DNA of 64,000 nucleotides, taken from positions 61,500-125,499 of the forward strand of contig DKZA01000022.1 in NCBI GenBank assembly GCA_002492525.1. Reading direction: 5' to 3'. This document shows, in pieces, positions 52,265 through 60,968 of this stretch. The position numbers and the translations under genes were made by a program. A model generated the notes under the pieces. The model was given only the letters and a program-made list of their open reading frames with translations, searched no databases and was not told the origin of the DNA. The stretch's first letter is position 1, and each line of letters starts with the position of its first letter. The stretch comes from Lachnospiraceae bacterium UBA7086 (lineage in GTDB: Bacteria; Bacillota; Clostridia; Lachnospirales; Lachnospiraceae).

Positions 52265-55200
52265 CTAATCTTCGTCTGCCACCTGACAGGCTTCTCTGTC
52301 TCCATCCTCTTCTCCGCAGGCTTCCCTAATCCGCTCCATGGCCTCGTCCTGGCGCATCTTTGGAAGCTTACGCATCTGATACCCTTCTATCCGCGCATCG
52401 TACCCACAGACACTCTGATAAGCACAGTAGGTACAACCCTGGTTTCCATTCTGCTCATAAGGATTGACCGAAATGGTCCCCGCCAAAATCTCATTCCCCA
52501 ACTGCTTGATTTTTTGGTTTACATAATTTGAAACCGTCTGCATGTCTTCCTCCGTTATGACACTGGAGTAAGCAGAGAAAGAACCGTCTTTTTTCCGCTC
52601 CAGAGGCAGAATATCGGACTTGTCCTGAAATTCCGTATCCAACAATCTGACAGCTTCGTCATTCTGATTGACTATTCCAGTCATCTTAAGTTCCTGCAAT
52701 ATTTTGCTGTTAATCTGTTCTGGTGTCAATGCCGCGCCGTCCTCCACCATCGGGTCTGCAATATGATAATAAAGCATGGCCGCCGGAACAATCTTTTTGT
52801 CCGGATGCTTCTTCTGCTCCATCTCCACCGCCGCGTTCATATAAACCACCAGCTGCAACTGCAGTCCGTAATAAAGCGCCGCCAGGTCAAATTTCCTGTC
52901 GCCGGATTTATAGTCAATTACCTTCACATAAACCTTATCCTCCACCTCACAGGTATCCACCCGGTCAATCCGTCCCCGCAGACGCATTTTTTCCTGCTCA
53001 TTCAACGCAATATTGAGCGCATCCAGATCTTCCAGCACAGAGAAAGACATCTCAAACTGCTCCGGCACAAAGCTCCCCTTACAAAGCTGCGTCTGCAAAG
53101 TCATCACCGTCCGGTTTAAGATTCTTGCGATCCGTTTCAAAAGATGCCGGTTGCGGGCATTGCTGTAGAGGATTGTCTCGCCATAATCCGCCGTGTAAGC
53201 CTCGATGGCCTCCTCCACCATCTGTTCTGCCGCCTCCTTCGGAAAATCAAACCAGGTATATCCCTTCTCAGAAAGCCTGGCCGCAAAGATTTCCAATACA
53301 CCGTGAAATACGTTGCCCATATCCACGGCCTCAAAACTGTAATCCCCCCGCTCACGAAGGGCAAGACCATATTGCAGGAAATGAGCATAGGCACAGGCCG
53401 CATATTTTTCCAGGCGACTGACACTGTTATGCAGGACGGCACCGTAGAGCGCCCTTGTCACCATGGCAGAGAGCGGCGTATCCTGATAACGGTAAAAAGC
53501 TGTCTCCAAAAGACCATCCACCTCATCCTGGCAGACAGGGTCTTTATGATAAGTGTGATAAAAGGTAAATAATTGTCTCTGCTCCTTTTCCTTAAGGCGG
53601 CCTGCCGCATACTCCCGCAGCATATCTGCCATCAGGCTGATGCCGTCCTGCCCGCTTACCACCTGCATGACTGCCGGATAAGTCTCCGGTTGTTCCACAC
53701 AAAGCGCCGGAAAAAGCTTGCCCATAAGACCGATCAGATAGGCCGGCCTTAAACTTCTCCCATCGGCCCCTACTCTGGCATAGGAAAGATAAAGCGCTTT
53801 GGAAGGCTTGGTCATATTCAGATACAGATAAAGACGCTGAATGTACATCTGCTGCCTGGGAGAGGGCGCCAGTTCAAAGGAAGATTCCCTGATAAACTCT
53901 CTGTCAATATCCGAAATGATACCGCCGTTTCCCGTCTCCTTAGGAATATTGCCGTCATTGATTCCCAGGAAAAAGAGTACCTTTACCTGCTTCAGCCTGG
54001 TTCGTTCAATATCGCCCACCAGAATCCGATCCACATTTTGAGGAATCGTGCCCACGCCAATCTCTCCCAGTCCGGAATCCAGAATGTCCGCAAACTCCTG
54101 GAAATCCATCTCCTCATCCGACAATAGCCCCTCAATCTGATCCAGAAGATCGATCACCAGTGGATAAATCTGCCCATACTCCTTGGCTCTGGCCAAATCT
54201 CCCGTCCGCTTGAACCCCCGCTCCAGATCCGCAAGCTTCTGCTGTGCCTGATTCGTTGTCAAAAACTCATAGAGCGCCCGCACGTGCTCCCCGGTCTTAT
54301 GATGAGGCGGCAGCAAAGGCGCCAACTGTTCCAGCAACCGGACACGCATGGCATTGTAAGCCTCCAACTGCAAAAGCGCCGCTTCCTCCCCTTCCGGATC
54401 ATCCTCTTTATAGATAAACAGATTGTTCCAGCGCTTTTGCCCCCTGATGCCAAAACGCCGCACATAATTCTCCAGTCTGTCCACTTCCTCCCTCGTAAAC
54501 CCTGTAAGACCGGTGCGCAGATAGTGAAAGACCGACTCAAAACTAAAATCCTGTAACACAATCTGTAACGCACTCCTCAGATAGGCAGCAAAAGGATTGC
54601 CCAGGATGCCTCTGGTCTGATCCAGATAAATGGGAATCCCAAACTTCATGAACTCCTCCGCCGCATCCCGTCCATAAACTTCCAGATTGCCGGTAACCAC
54701 CGCAATATCCCGATAACACAGCCCCTCTTTCTGCCTGTCCGCTTCCTGCATGAGCCTGCGGATGGCAATACAGGTCTGATGCAGTTCCTCCCGGGGCGTA
54801 GAAGCTTCCAGCAGATGAATATGTTCTACGTTCTTTTCATAAGGTACTATCGGATAGCGAAACAGATTATGCTCCAGATGGGCAAGCTCCGGACTGCCAG
54901 TAAAACGGGGCAGCTGCCCGTCTGTCCTCTCCCTGCACCAGACTGCCTGTTCCTGTGATACATCCACTTCCCCCATCAGTTTCTGCAAATCCGCCACCGT
55001 CTTCTGGGTCAGATAAAACAGCTTCTGCTCCCCCTCCAGACGGTAAGGATTCTCTCGATCATCTATTGTCAGAGAAATAATGACCTTTTGGGTCAATTTC
55101 ATCAATTCCTGGATAACCCGGTTCTGAATCGGTGTAAAACCCGTAAACCCGTCAAAGGCAATCACACTCTGCCGGATGATCTGTGACTTCGGCAATGCCT

Positions 55201-55756
55201 CCCGCAGCCTGTCCAATGTCTCTTCGGTGGTGATAAACCTGGTACGGATATACTCCAGAAAAGCCTGGTACAGGATACCCAGGTCCTGCAATTTATAATA
55301 AAGGGCTCCCCGGCTCTTCGTATAAACCGTCAATTCCTCCAATTCCCGGATGCCGATGCCATACTGCATAAATTCCGAAATAGCGGATTTCACCTCATGA
55401 ATATAACCAATCTTATGTAGATGACTGCCCATCACCGTAAGCTTGTCCCGCACTTCCTGGGAAACCTTGCGAAGCACCAGACTCTTACCCGTGTCGTCTA
55501 AGACCGGCAGCCGTACAGCCCCCACCTCTTCTAAAATCCGATGCGTCAATCTGCCGAAACTCAACACATCAATATTCATGATGGCATGATTGGGATGTTC
55601 CACCACCAGATCCATCTGGGTCTGCATGGTAAACTGATCCGGCACGATCAGAAGATAATTTGTTTCCGGATGTTTCAGGGAGGCATCTATGATGTCCCTA
55701 TGCAGTTGTTTGCTCTTGCCGGCGCCGGATGCGCCGAAATAGAATTGTAAAGCCAC
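52265..55756 (-). CDS. addB: ATP-dependent helicase/nuclease subunit B
   Basis: The 1163-aa partner of AddA has the N-terminal Walker A GASGAGKSKQLH and a C-terminal nuclease domain (VKVIDYKSGDRKFD). The four cysteines of the iron-sulfur staple are present: one in KYAACAYAHFLQYG near residue 790 and three in NQGCTYCAYQSVCGYD near the end. Translation begins with GTG, with AGGAAAGGA upstream. It is first in the addBA operon, as in other Firmicutes. Confidence 0.95.
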   Translation of the reverse strand: MALQFYFGASGAGKSKQLHRDIIDASLKHPETNYLLIVPDQFTMQTQMDLVVEHPNHAIMNIDVLSFGRLTHRILEEVGAVRLPVLDDTGKSLVLRKVSQEVRDKLTVMGSHLHKIGYIHEVKSAISEFMQYGIGIRELEELTVYTKSRGALYYKLQDLGILYQAFLEYIRTRFITTEETLDRLREALPKSQIIRQSVIAFDGFTGFTPIQNRVIQELMKLTQKVIISLTIDDRENPYRLEGEQKLFYLTQKTVADLQKLMGEVDVSQEQAVWCRERTDGQLPRFTGSPELAHLEHNLFRYPIVPYEKNVEHIHLLEASTPREELHQTCIAIRRLMQEADRQKEGLCYRDIAVVTGNLEVYGRDAAEEFMKFGIPIYLDQTRGILGNPFAAYLRSALQIVLQDFSFESVFHYLRTGLTGFTREEVDRLENYVRRFGIRGQKRWNNLFIYKEDDPEGEEAALLQLEAYNAMRVRLLEQLAPLLPPHHKTGEHVRALYEFLTTNQAQQKLADLERGFKRTGDLARAKEYGQIYPLVIDLLDQIEGLLSDEEMDFQEFADILDSGLGEIGVGTIPQNVDRILVGDIERTRLKQVKVLFFLGINDGNIPKETGNGGIISDIDREFIRESSFELAPSPRQQMYIQRLYLYLNMTKPSKALYLSYARVGADGRSLRPAYLIGLMGKLFPALCVEQPETYPAVMQVVSGQDGISLMADMLREYAAGRLKEKEQRQLFTFYHTYHKDPVCQDEVDGLLETAFYRYQDTPLSAMVTRALYGAVLHNSVSRLEKYAACAYAHFLQYGLALRERGDYSFEAVDMGNVFHGVLEIFAARLSEKGYTWFDFPKEAAEQMVEEAIEAYTADYGETILYSNARNRHLLKRIARILNRTVMTLQTQLCKGSFVPEQFEMSFSVLEDLDALNIALNEQEKMRLRGRIDRVDTCEVEDKVYVKVIDYKSGDRKFDLAALYYGLQLQLVVYMNAAVEMEQKKHPDKKIVPAAMLYYHIADPMVEDGAALTPEQINSKILQELKMTGIVNQNDEAVRLLDTEFQDKSDILPLERKKDGSFSAYSSVITEEDMQTVSNYVNQKIKQLGNEILAGTISVNPYEQNGNQGCTYCAYQSVCGYDARIEGYQMRKLPKMRQDEAMERIREACGEEDGDREACQVADED

Positions 55757-55833
55757 GAAAAGTCGTCCTTTCCTGTTTGTTCTGTTAAAAGTATATCATA
55801 TCGGGCGGGGTGATTTCATCTGTTGCTATCCCA

Positions 55834-57162
55834 TCAAAGAAACATGACCATATACACCGGCAAACAAATAATATCCTGCTCTTTCCTGTAATCTTTGGTA
55901 TATATCAAATAACGCTGCAAAATCCTGTCCGAATACTTCTCCCGGAATATATCAAGCGATGTATGCGCTTTATAACCTGAGGATTTCACTTCCAGAGGAC
56001 AAATTTTATTTTTTCTGGCAAGGATAAAATCAATTTCATAATTATGTTTTGATGTTTCATTTAAAAACGTGTAATAAAACAACTGATTTCCGTTTGCCGC
56101 AAGCATCTGCGCTACAACATTCTCATATAAGTAACCCAGATTGGCACTCAGTTTATCATTTAACAACTTTTCATATATTACATTTTCCGTAAAATCCCTA
56201 TCCTTAAACATCAACGTTGTAAAGAGTCCTGTGTCACACAAAAACAATTTAAAACGGGCAATATCTTTGCTATTGGACATTCCCACATTAGGATCGTTAG
56301 CATGATATGACACCAGTACAGTCTTGGAATCCTTTAACTGCGTGATTAACTCCAGAACCTTATCCGTCCTGTCTCCTGCCAGTACACTGGACATCTGATA
56401 TCTGGATGCATTTTTGTTCAACTGAGCCGGAATCGCATCAAATAATAAAGATAAACGCCCGGTAGGATCGATTTTCATAAAATCATCCTCATAAAGAGAG
56501 AGTATATCTCTTTTGACCGCATCTACCTTTTTTAAGTTATTGGTTTCAATATATTCCTTTACCGCCTGCGGCATCCCACCGACCAGCATATACAATCTGA
56601 AGTCCCGAAGCAGCTTCCTGCATGCCTGCTCTCCCACGCCCTTGCCGGATTCATAAAGATTTCTGAGAAATGGTACCGTCGTCATGTCTCCAACCGCCCA
56701 TTGAAATTCCTCATAATCCATTGGAAACATATTGATTTTTCTCTCTTCACTGGGAATCAGAATATCCTTAACATTCTTACGGATGGAAATCAAAGAACCT
56801 GTCTCTATATAATCATACCGTCCATCCTGTACCAAGGATTTGATTGCCTGCCTGGCCATGGGACACAATTGCACTTCATCAAAAATAATCACAGAATTTC
56901 TCTCATGCAAATCTGTCCTATACTGAAGCTGCAACTGCAAAAACAAATAGTTCAAATCCGAGACATCTTCAAACAGCTCCCGTACTGTTCTTGATACCTT
57001 TGAAAAGTCAATCAGGATATAACTCTCATACTCACTTCTGGCAAATTCCTCCACAACCGTAGACTTTCCCACACGGCGTGCTCCTTCAATCAATAATGCC
57101 GTTTTTCCATCCGATTCCTGCTTCCATTGGAGTAATCTGTCATATATTTTCCTTTTGAACAT
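55834..57162 (-). CDS. AAA ATPase with DUF4143 domain
   Basis: The 442-aa protein belongs to the AAA_14/DUF4143 group common in anaerobes. Walker A is EGARRVGKSTVVEEF (about 25-40), Walker B is SVIIFDEVQLCP, and the C-terminal part contains NYEIDFILARKNKICPLEVKSSG, a PD-(D/E)XK-like nuclease core. The family's role is not established; similar genes occur in many scattered copies and may be linked to mobile DNA or defence. It is preceded by four repeats with an exact 33-bp period (57176-57307). GGAAGGAG precedes the ATG. Confidence 0.85.
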   Translation of the reverse strand: MFKRKIYDRLLQWKQESDGKTALLIEGARRVGKSTVVEEFARSEYESYILIDFSKVSRTVRELFEDVSDLNYLFLQLQLQYRTDLHERNSVIIFDEVQLCPMARQAIKSLVQDGRYDYIETGSLISIRKNVKDILIPSEERKINMFPMDYEEFQWAVGDMTTVPFLRNLYESGKGVGEQACRKLLRDFRLYMLVGGMPQAVKEYIETNNLKKVDAVKRDILSLYEDDFMKIDPTGRLSLLFDAIPAQLNKNASRYQMSSVLAGDRTDKVLELITQLKDSKTVLVSYHANDPNVGMSNSKDIARFKLFLCDTGLFTTLMFKDRDFTENVIYEKLLNDKLSANLGYLYENVVAQMLAANGNQLFYYTFLNETSKHNYEIDFILARKNKICPLEVKSSGYKAHTSLDIFREKYSDRILQRYLIYTKDYRKEQDIICLPVYMVMFL

Positions 57163-57175
57163 AGGAGCTCCTTCC

Positions 57176-57307
57176 TATTCCGCATTTTGTTTCACATGAG
57201 TATACCGAAAATCCGCACTTTGTTTTATACTATTATTTCATATTTCCGCGTTTTGTTCAACATTATTATTTCATATTTCCGCGTTTTGTTCAAAATATTA
57301 TTCCACC
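57176..57307 (-). repeat. four 33-bp direct repeats upstream of the AAA ATPase gene
   Basis: The core CCGCRYTTTGTTY recurs exactly every 33 bp at 57180, 57213, 57246 and 57279. The two distal units are nearly identical (TTCCGCGTTTTGTTCAA); the two nearest the gene are diverged. On the minus strand a unit contains TTGAAC, 17 bp, AATAAT, so units may supply tandem promoters. Three helical turns between cores would place bound proteins on one face of the DNA. Confidence 0.7.
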
Positions 57308-57325
57308 TGTCGCCCCTTTTATTCA

Positions 57326-57354
57326 AAGTAAATTTGCTTCGCAAATTAACTTTG
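57326..57354. repeat. hairpin in the metQ-ATPase spacer
   Basis: AAAGTAAATTTGC and GCAAATTAACTTT pair over 13 bp with one mismatch around a TTC loop. It sits between the 33-bp repeats and the metQ terminator and has no assigned role. Confidence 0.45.
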
Positions 57355-57403
57355 CAAGATCCGCTTCGCGGCCTCGGATAAGCGGAAGAATTTCCTATAG
57401 TAT

Positions 57404-57437
57404 AAAAAGGCGCCTTCCACCCGGAAAGCACCTTTTC
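57404..57437 (-). terminator. terminator of the metNIQ operon
   Basis: On the minus strand AAAAGGTGCTTTCC and GGAAGGCGCCTTTTT pair (one or two mismatches) around a short loop and end in T, 30 bp after the metQ stop. Confidence 0.8.
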
Positions 57438-57466
57438 TCTTCCTGAACTGTTCTATGTTCTCATAA

Positions 57467-58279
57467 TCAGTCAAACGGAATCACGCCGCCGTCATAAGTA
57501 TTGTTGATATACTCCTTAATCGCATCTGACTTCAGGGCATCAACCAAAGCCTTGATTCCTTCATTATTCTCATTGCCTTCTTTCACCGCGATCACATTCA
57601 CATAGGTTTTGGCCGCCTCAGAATCAGACTGCTCATAGGCAACTGCATCCTTGGATACGGAGAAGCCTGCCTCCATCGCGTAGTTACCGTTTAAGACCAC
57701 AAAAGCCGACTCGTCTTTCACCCTGGGTACCTGTGCTGCCTCAAGCTCCTGAATCTCCACATTGTAGGGATTCTCCACAATATCACGCACGGTAGCCTCC
57801 AAACCCACGCCGTCTTTCAATTTCAAGATACCATTGTCCTGCAACAGAAGAAGCGCTCTCGCCTCATTGGTAGTATCGTTGGGAACCGAAATCACATCGC
57901 CTTCTGCCAGTGTGCTCAAATCACTCTTTGTTCCCGGATAAATTCCGAACGGCTCATAGTGGATGCCGCCCGCATTGACAAGATGAGTACCGTGCTCCTC
58001 ATTAAAAGAATCCAGATAAGGAATGTGCTGGAAATAATTGGCGTCATACTCGCCGCTCTCTACCACCTGATTGGGCTGAACATAATCGCTGAACACTGTC
58101 ACTTCCAAGGTATATCCCTGCTCTTCCAGAATAGGTTTCACCTGCTCCAGGATTTCAGCATGAGGTGTCGCGGAAGCCGCCACCGTAATAGTACTGTCAT
58201 CTTTGGAAGAACCACAGGCCGTAAGCGTACCAAGCGCCAAAGCCGCAGTTACCACACCAACAATAAATTTCTTCTTCAT
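57467..58279 (-). CDS. metQ: methionine ABC transporter substrate-binding lipoprotein
   Basis: The 270-aa NlpA/MetQ-family lipoprotein has lipobox LGTLTACGSS (Cys22). Family hallmarks are ITVAASATPHAEILEQVKPIL, EYDANYFQHIPYLDSFN and ISVPNDTTNEARALLLLQDNGI. It captures L- or D-methionine for the MetNI transporter encoded just upstream. AGGAGGAG precedes the ATG. Confidence 0.93.
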   Translation of the reverse strand: MKKKFIVGVVTAALALGTLTACGSSKDDSTITVAASATPHAEILEQVKPILEEQGYTLEVTVFSDYVQPNQVVESGEYDANYFQHIPYLDSFNEEHGTHLVNAGGIHYEPFGIYPGTKSDLSTLAEGDVISVPNDTTNEARALLLLQDNGILKLKDGVGLEATVRDIVENPYNVEIQELEAAQVPRVKDESAFVVLNGNYAMEAGFSVSKDAVAYEQSDSEAAKTYVNVIAVKEGNENNEGIKALVDALKSDAIKEYINNTYDGGVIPFD

Positions 58280-58391
58280 AACTTTCTCCTCCTACCTTGT
58301 TAAGGCTTTCGCCCCTTCTATATTTATATACAAAGATTCCTTACCGGAAGTCTCTATGTATACCCTGTACTTAGAACCGCCCCGTTTCTAT

Positions 58392-59054
58392 CTATCTCTT
58401 ACGCCTGTCCACTTTCACGGAAAGCCTCATGCCAAGCGTCTGAAATATCTGTACCAAAAGCACCAGAAGCACCACCGATACGATCATGATAAGCGTTTCA
58501 TACCGATAATACCCATAGCGCATGGCAATATCGCCCAGGCCGCCGCCGCCGACCACGCCGGCCATCGCAGAGTATCCCAGAATCGTGCCGATAGCGATGG
58601 TGACACCCACCAGAATGGAAGTCCTTGCTTCTACCAGAAGCACCTTCCAGATAATCGTAAACGTACCGGCTCCCATACTCTGCGCCGCCTCGATCACCCC
58701 ATGATCCACCTCATTTAAAGAAGATTCTATCATACGCCCGATGAAAGGCGCCGCCGCCAGGGTGAGCGGTACAATGGTAGCTATAGATCCCGTAGTCTTA
58801 CCCACGATTGCCTTGGTAAGTGGCATAACCAGGATCAAAAGAATCAAAAACGGTATACTTCTGGCAATATTCACAATCACGTCAAGCACCTTATATACTG
58901 CCGCATTGGGTTTGATTCCCGTCTTATCCGTCACGGCAAGCGTAATGCCGATAGGAAGTCCAAACAGATAGCCAAACAAAGTTGACAGAAGTGTCATAAG
59001 CAAAGTGTCCCGGATACCTTCCAACATCATCATCGTAAGATCGCTAGTCCACAT
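58392..59054 (-). CDS. metI: methionine ABC transporter permease
   Basis: The 220-aa protein has five transmembrane helices and the BPD_transp_1 EAA loop (EAAQSMGAGTFTIIWKVLLVEARTSI). It forms the homodimeric methionine channel. Its start overlaps the metN stop by 11 nt. The conserved ending AMRYGYYRYETLIM is typical of MetI. Confidence 0.93.
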   Translation of the reverse strand: MWTSDLTMMMLEGIRDTLLMTLLSTLFGYLFGLPIGITLAVTDKTGIKPNAAVYKVLDVIVNIARSIPFLILLILVMPLTKAIVGKTTGSIATIVPLTLAAAPFIGRMIESSLNEVDHGVIEAAQSMGAGTFTIIWKVLLVEARTSILVGVTIAIGTILGYSAMAGVVGGGGLGDIAMRYGYYRYETLIMIVSVVLLVLLVQIFQTLGMRLSVKVDRRKR

Positions 59055-60081
59055 AGCCGTTCACCTCCTCCACCGCAAGGCCCCTCTCGGTCAGGTAAGC
59101 CTTCATATCCTCCTGCATATCCTTATCATCGGGAAGACTTAAAATCATCTCTCCTCTGGCAATCCCTTCCACGTTCTTGGTGTCCGCCTTCAGGATATTG
59201 ATGGGCTGTCCAAATTTTAATACCATATTGGCAATGACAGGCTCAAAAGAAGAATTGACGGAAAAAACGATACGGATACAGCATTTGCCTTTCATCAACT
59301 CCTTCTGATGGCTTTCCAGAGTCCGCCTCTCTGTCCCGCTGCCCTTAACAATCAATTCCTTCGCTTCCGCCGTCTTGGGATGGGAAAAAATGTCAAACAC
59401 CCGGCCCTGCTCTACCAGATGTCCTTCCCCGATAATCGCCACATGGGAACAAATCTCTCTGACTACCGACATCTCATGCGTGATAATCACAATCGTGATA
59501 CCATACTGCCTATTGATTTCCTTCAAAAGCTGCAGAATCGACTGCGTGGTCCGCGGATCTAACGCACTGGTGGCCTCGTCACACAACAGAATCTTCGGAT
59601 TGGCCGCCAGAGCCCTGGCAATCGCCACCCGCTGCTTCTGCCCGCCGGAGAGCTGCGCCGGATAAGCCTTCGCCTTCTCCGTCAGACCAACAATCTCCAG
59701 AAGCTGTTCCGCCCGCTTTCTGGCATCTTTCTTCTTCATGCCGCCGATTAACAGCGGAAAACAGATATTGTCAATCACATTCTTCTGCATCAGCAGATTA
59801 AAATGCTGAAAGATCATGGCGATTTCCCTGCGTTTTTGCCGAAGCTGTGCCTCAGACAAAGTGCTCAGATCACTGCCCTCTATCTCCACCGTACCGGATG
59901 TGGGCCTCTCCAGGAAATTCAGACACCGCACCAGAGTACTCTTACCCGCTCCCGACATGCCGATGATTCCATAAATATCACCTGCCTGTATGGACAGACT
60001 AATATCATGCAGTGCCTCCACCTTGGCTTCACTGGTCACAAATGTCTTAGATAAATTGCGCACTTCTATCATTGCCGCCAT
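59044..60081 (-). CDS. metN: methionine ABC transporter ATP-binding protein
   Basis: The 345-aa ATPase has Walker A GMSGAGKSTLVRC, signature QLSGGQKQRVAIARAL, Walker B ILLCDEATSALD and a C-terminal NIL domain (about 265-345) that inhibits transport when methionine is abundant. It is first in metNIQ. AAAGGA lies 10 nt before the ATG; an ATG three codons on is less likely. Confidence 0.94.
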   Translation of the reverse strand: MAAMIEVRNLSKTFVTSEAKVEALHDISLSIQAGDIYGIIGMSGAGKSTLVRCLNFLERPTSGTVEIEGSDLSTLSEAQLRQKRREIAMIFQHFNLLMQKNVIDNICFPLLIGGMKKKDARKRAEQLLEIVGLTEKAKAYPAQLSGGQKQRVAIARALAANPKILLCDEATSALDPRTTQSILQLLKEINRQYGITIVIITHEMSVVREICSHVAIIGEGHLVEQGRVFDIFSHPKTAEAKELIVKGSGTERRTLESHQKELMKGKCCIRIVFSVNSSFEPVIANMVLKFGQPINILKADTKNVEGIARGEMILSLPDDKDMQEDMKAYLTERGLAVEEVNGYVD

Positions 60082-60121
60082 GTCTGACTGATCCTTTCAT
60101 ATAAAAACTATTACCAGTACC

Positions 60122-60150
60122 AATTTAGTATGAATACCACTGATTGTCAA
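60122..60150 (-). promoter_or_regulatory. metNIQ promoter
   Basis: On the minus strand a consensus -35 TTGACA (60150-60145) and -10 TAAATT (60127-60122) are spaced by 17 bp. TTGGTACTGG follows the -10, part of a possible operator. There is no room for an S-box riboswitch between promoter and metN. Confidence 0.65.
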
Positions 60151-60205
60151 GGTTTGCACAGGATATTGTACAAAAGAATGGGAATCCTGACCATACGCCT
60201 TTGAA

Positions 60206-60641
60206 TCAGTGCCAGTACTGTCCGATATATTTCTGTGCTGCTTCGGGAGATATACACATCTTCTCTACCAACTGCTCCTGTGTAGCCTCTCTGGTGTTGT
60301 GATACTCTATGCTCATCTCAATCAACGCCTTTACCCCTTGTTCTATTCCCTCACTCAATCCTTCCATACGTCCCCGTTGTATCAACTGTGCTATGGCATT
60401 ACACATATTTACCTTTCCTCCCTCCCTGCTGTATTCTTTTGTTTTAAAAAGTTCCACCGTTTTAATATGTTCTGCTATCACATCGTATGTTTCCTCTTCC
60501 AATTCCTGATAAACCGGGTCATTGGTAATCAATTCGTACAGCTTATTGAATCTTTTTGCCTCCACACACAACACCATTAATCAAATCCGCGAACCGCTCT
60601 GATGCATAAAGATATCCCTTCTCCTGCAAGTCTTTTCCCAT
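60206..60641 (-). pseudogene. remnant of an Rpn/PD-(D/E)XK family nuclease gene
   Basis: The frame starting at 60641 (GGGAGGAACAGAAT upstream) encodes the usual start of these proteins (GKDLQEKGYLYASERFADLI, then NGVVCGG) but stops after 32 codons at about 60543. A second frame, overlapping it and running to 60206, encodes the typical C-terminal part (EAKRFNKLYELITND, ETYDVIAEH, GKVNMCNAIAQLIQRGRMEG). The catalytic middle, normally about 150 residues, is missing. An internal deletion thus joined the two ends out of frame. The C-terminal 123-residue piece may still be expressed from an internal start but lacks a ribosome site I can see. Confidence 0.75.
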
Positions 60642-60649
60642 ATTCTGTT

Positions 60650-60773
60650 CCTCCCGTGCAGGAGGCTTCAGAAATCTCCTGCTTGTCATAAATTTGTGGA
60701 TAAAAGCATAGATTTCTGAAAATAAATTAGAAAAATAAGAAGGCTCTCACCTGAATTATAGAATATATGCTTT
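60650..60773 (-). promoter_or_regulatory. structured leader shared with 27704-27873
   Basis: AAAGCATA (60703-60710) and TATGCTTT (60766-60773) can pair, and GCAGGAG/CTCCTGC form a second stem before the ribosome site of the Rpn remnant. Order and intervening sequence match the leader of the Uma2 gene. Confidence 0.6.
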
Positions 60774-60779
60774 GAAAAA

Positions 60780-60808
60780 ATGATAACATTTTATAGATAA
60801 TTTAGCAA
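60780..60808 (-). promoter_or_regulatory. promoter of the Rpn remnant
   Basis: On the minus strand -35 TTGCTA (60808-60803) and -10 TATCAT (60785-60780) are spaced by 17 bp, in the same position relative to the leader as at the Uma2 gene. Confidence 0.55.
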
Positions 60809-60816
60809 GGAAAAAA

Positions 60817-60937
60817 AGAAATAAAATTCCCCGTCAGCACGCTTCCGCTCCTTTCATAGCACAACAGACACTAAGCTCGTGAAAAACCTCGCTAAGTGCT
60901 GGTGCTATTCTAGGGCTTCCTTAGGAATTTTATTTCT
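60817..60937 (-). repeat. structured repeat element, copy 3
   Basis: Perfect 14-bp inverted repeats (AGAAATAAAATTCC and its complement) bound the element. On the minus strand the core reads CACT-t-AG-CGAGG...CACGAG-CT-t-AGTG, then TGTTGTGC and GAGCGGAAGCG. Compared with copies 1 and 2 the stem bases change in compensating ways (GG/CC to AG/CT, TACT/AGTA to CACT/AGTG). Confidence 0.65.
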
Positions 60938-60968
60938 GTTCAGGCTCACATATGTAAAAACATATAAA

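Noticed and set aside
57176..57307. CRISPR-like array of 33-bp periodic repeats
   Set aside because: The repeats are head to tail with no variable spacers, the units nearest the gene are diverged, and there are no cas genes.
60082..60205. S-box (SAM) riboswitch upstream of metN
   Set aside because: The promoter lies only about 40 bp before the start codon, and no S-box motifs or terminator are present.
60209..60580. 123-codon plus-strand ORF opposite the Rpn remnant
   Set aside because: It mirrors the minus-strand family sequence exactly and has no recognisable product.
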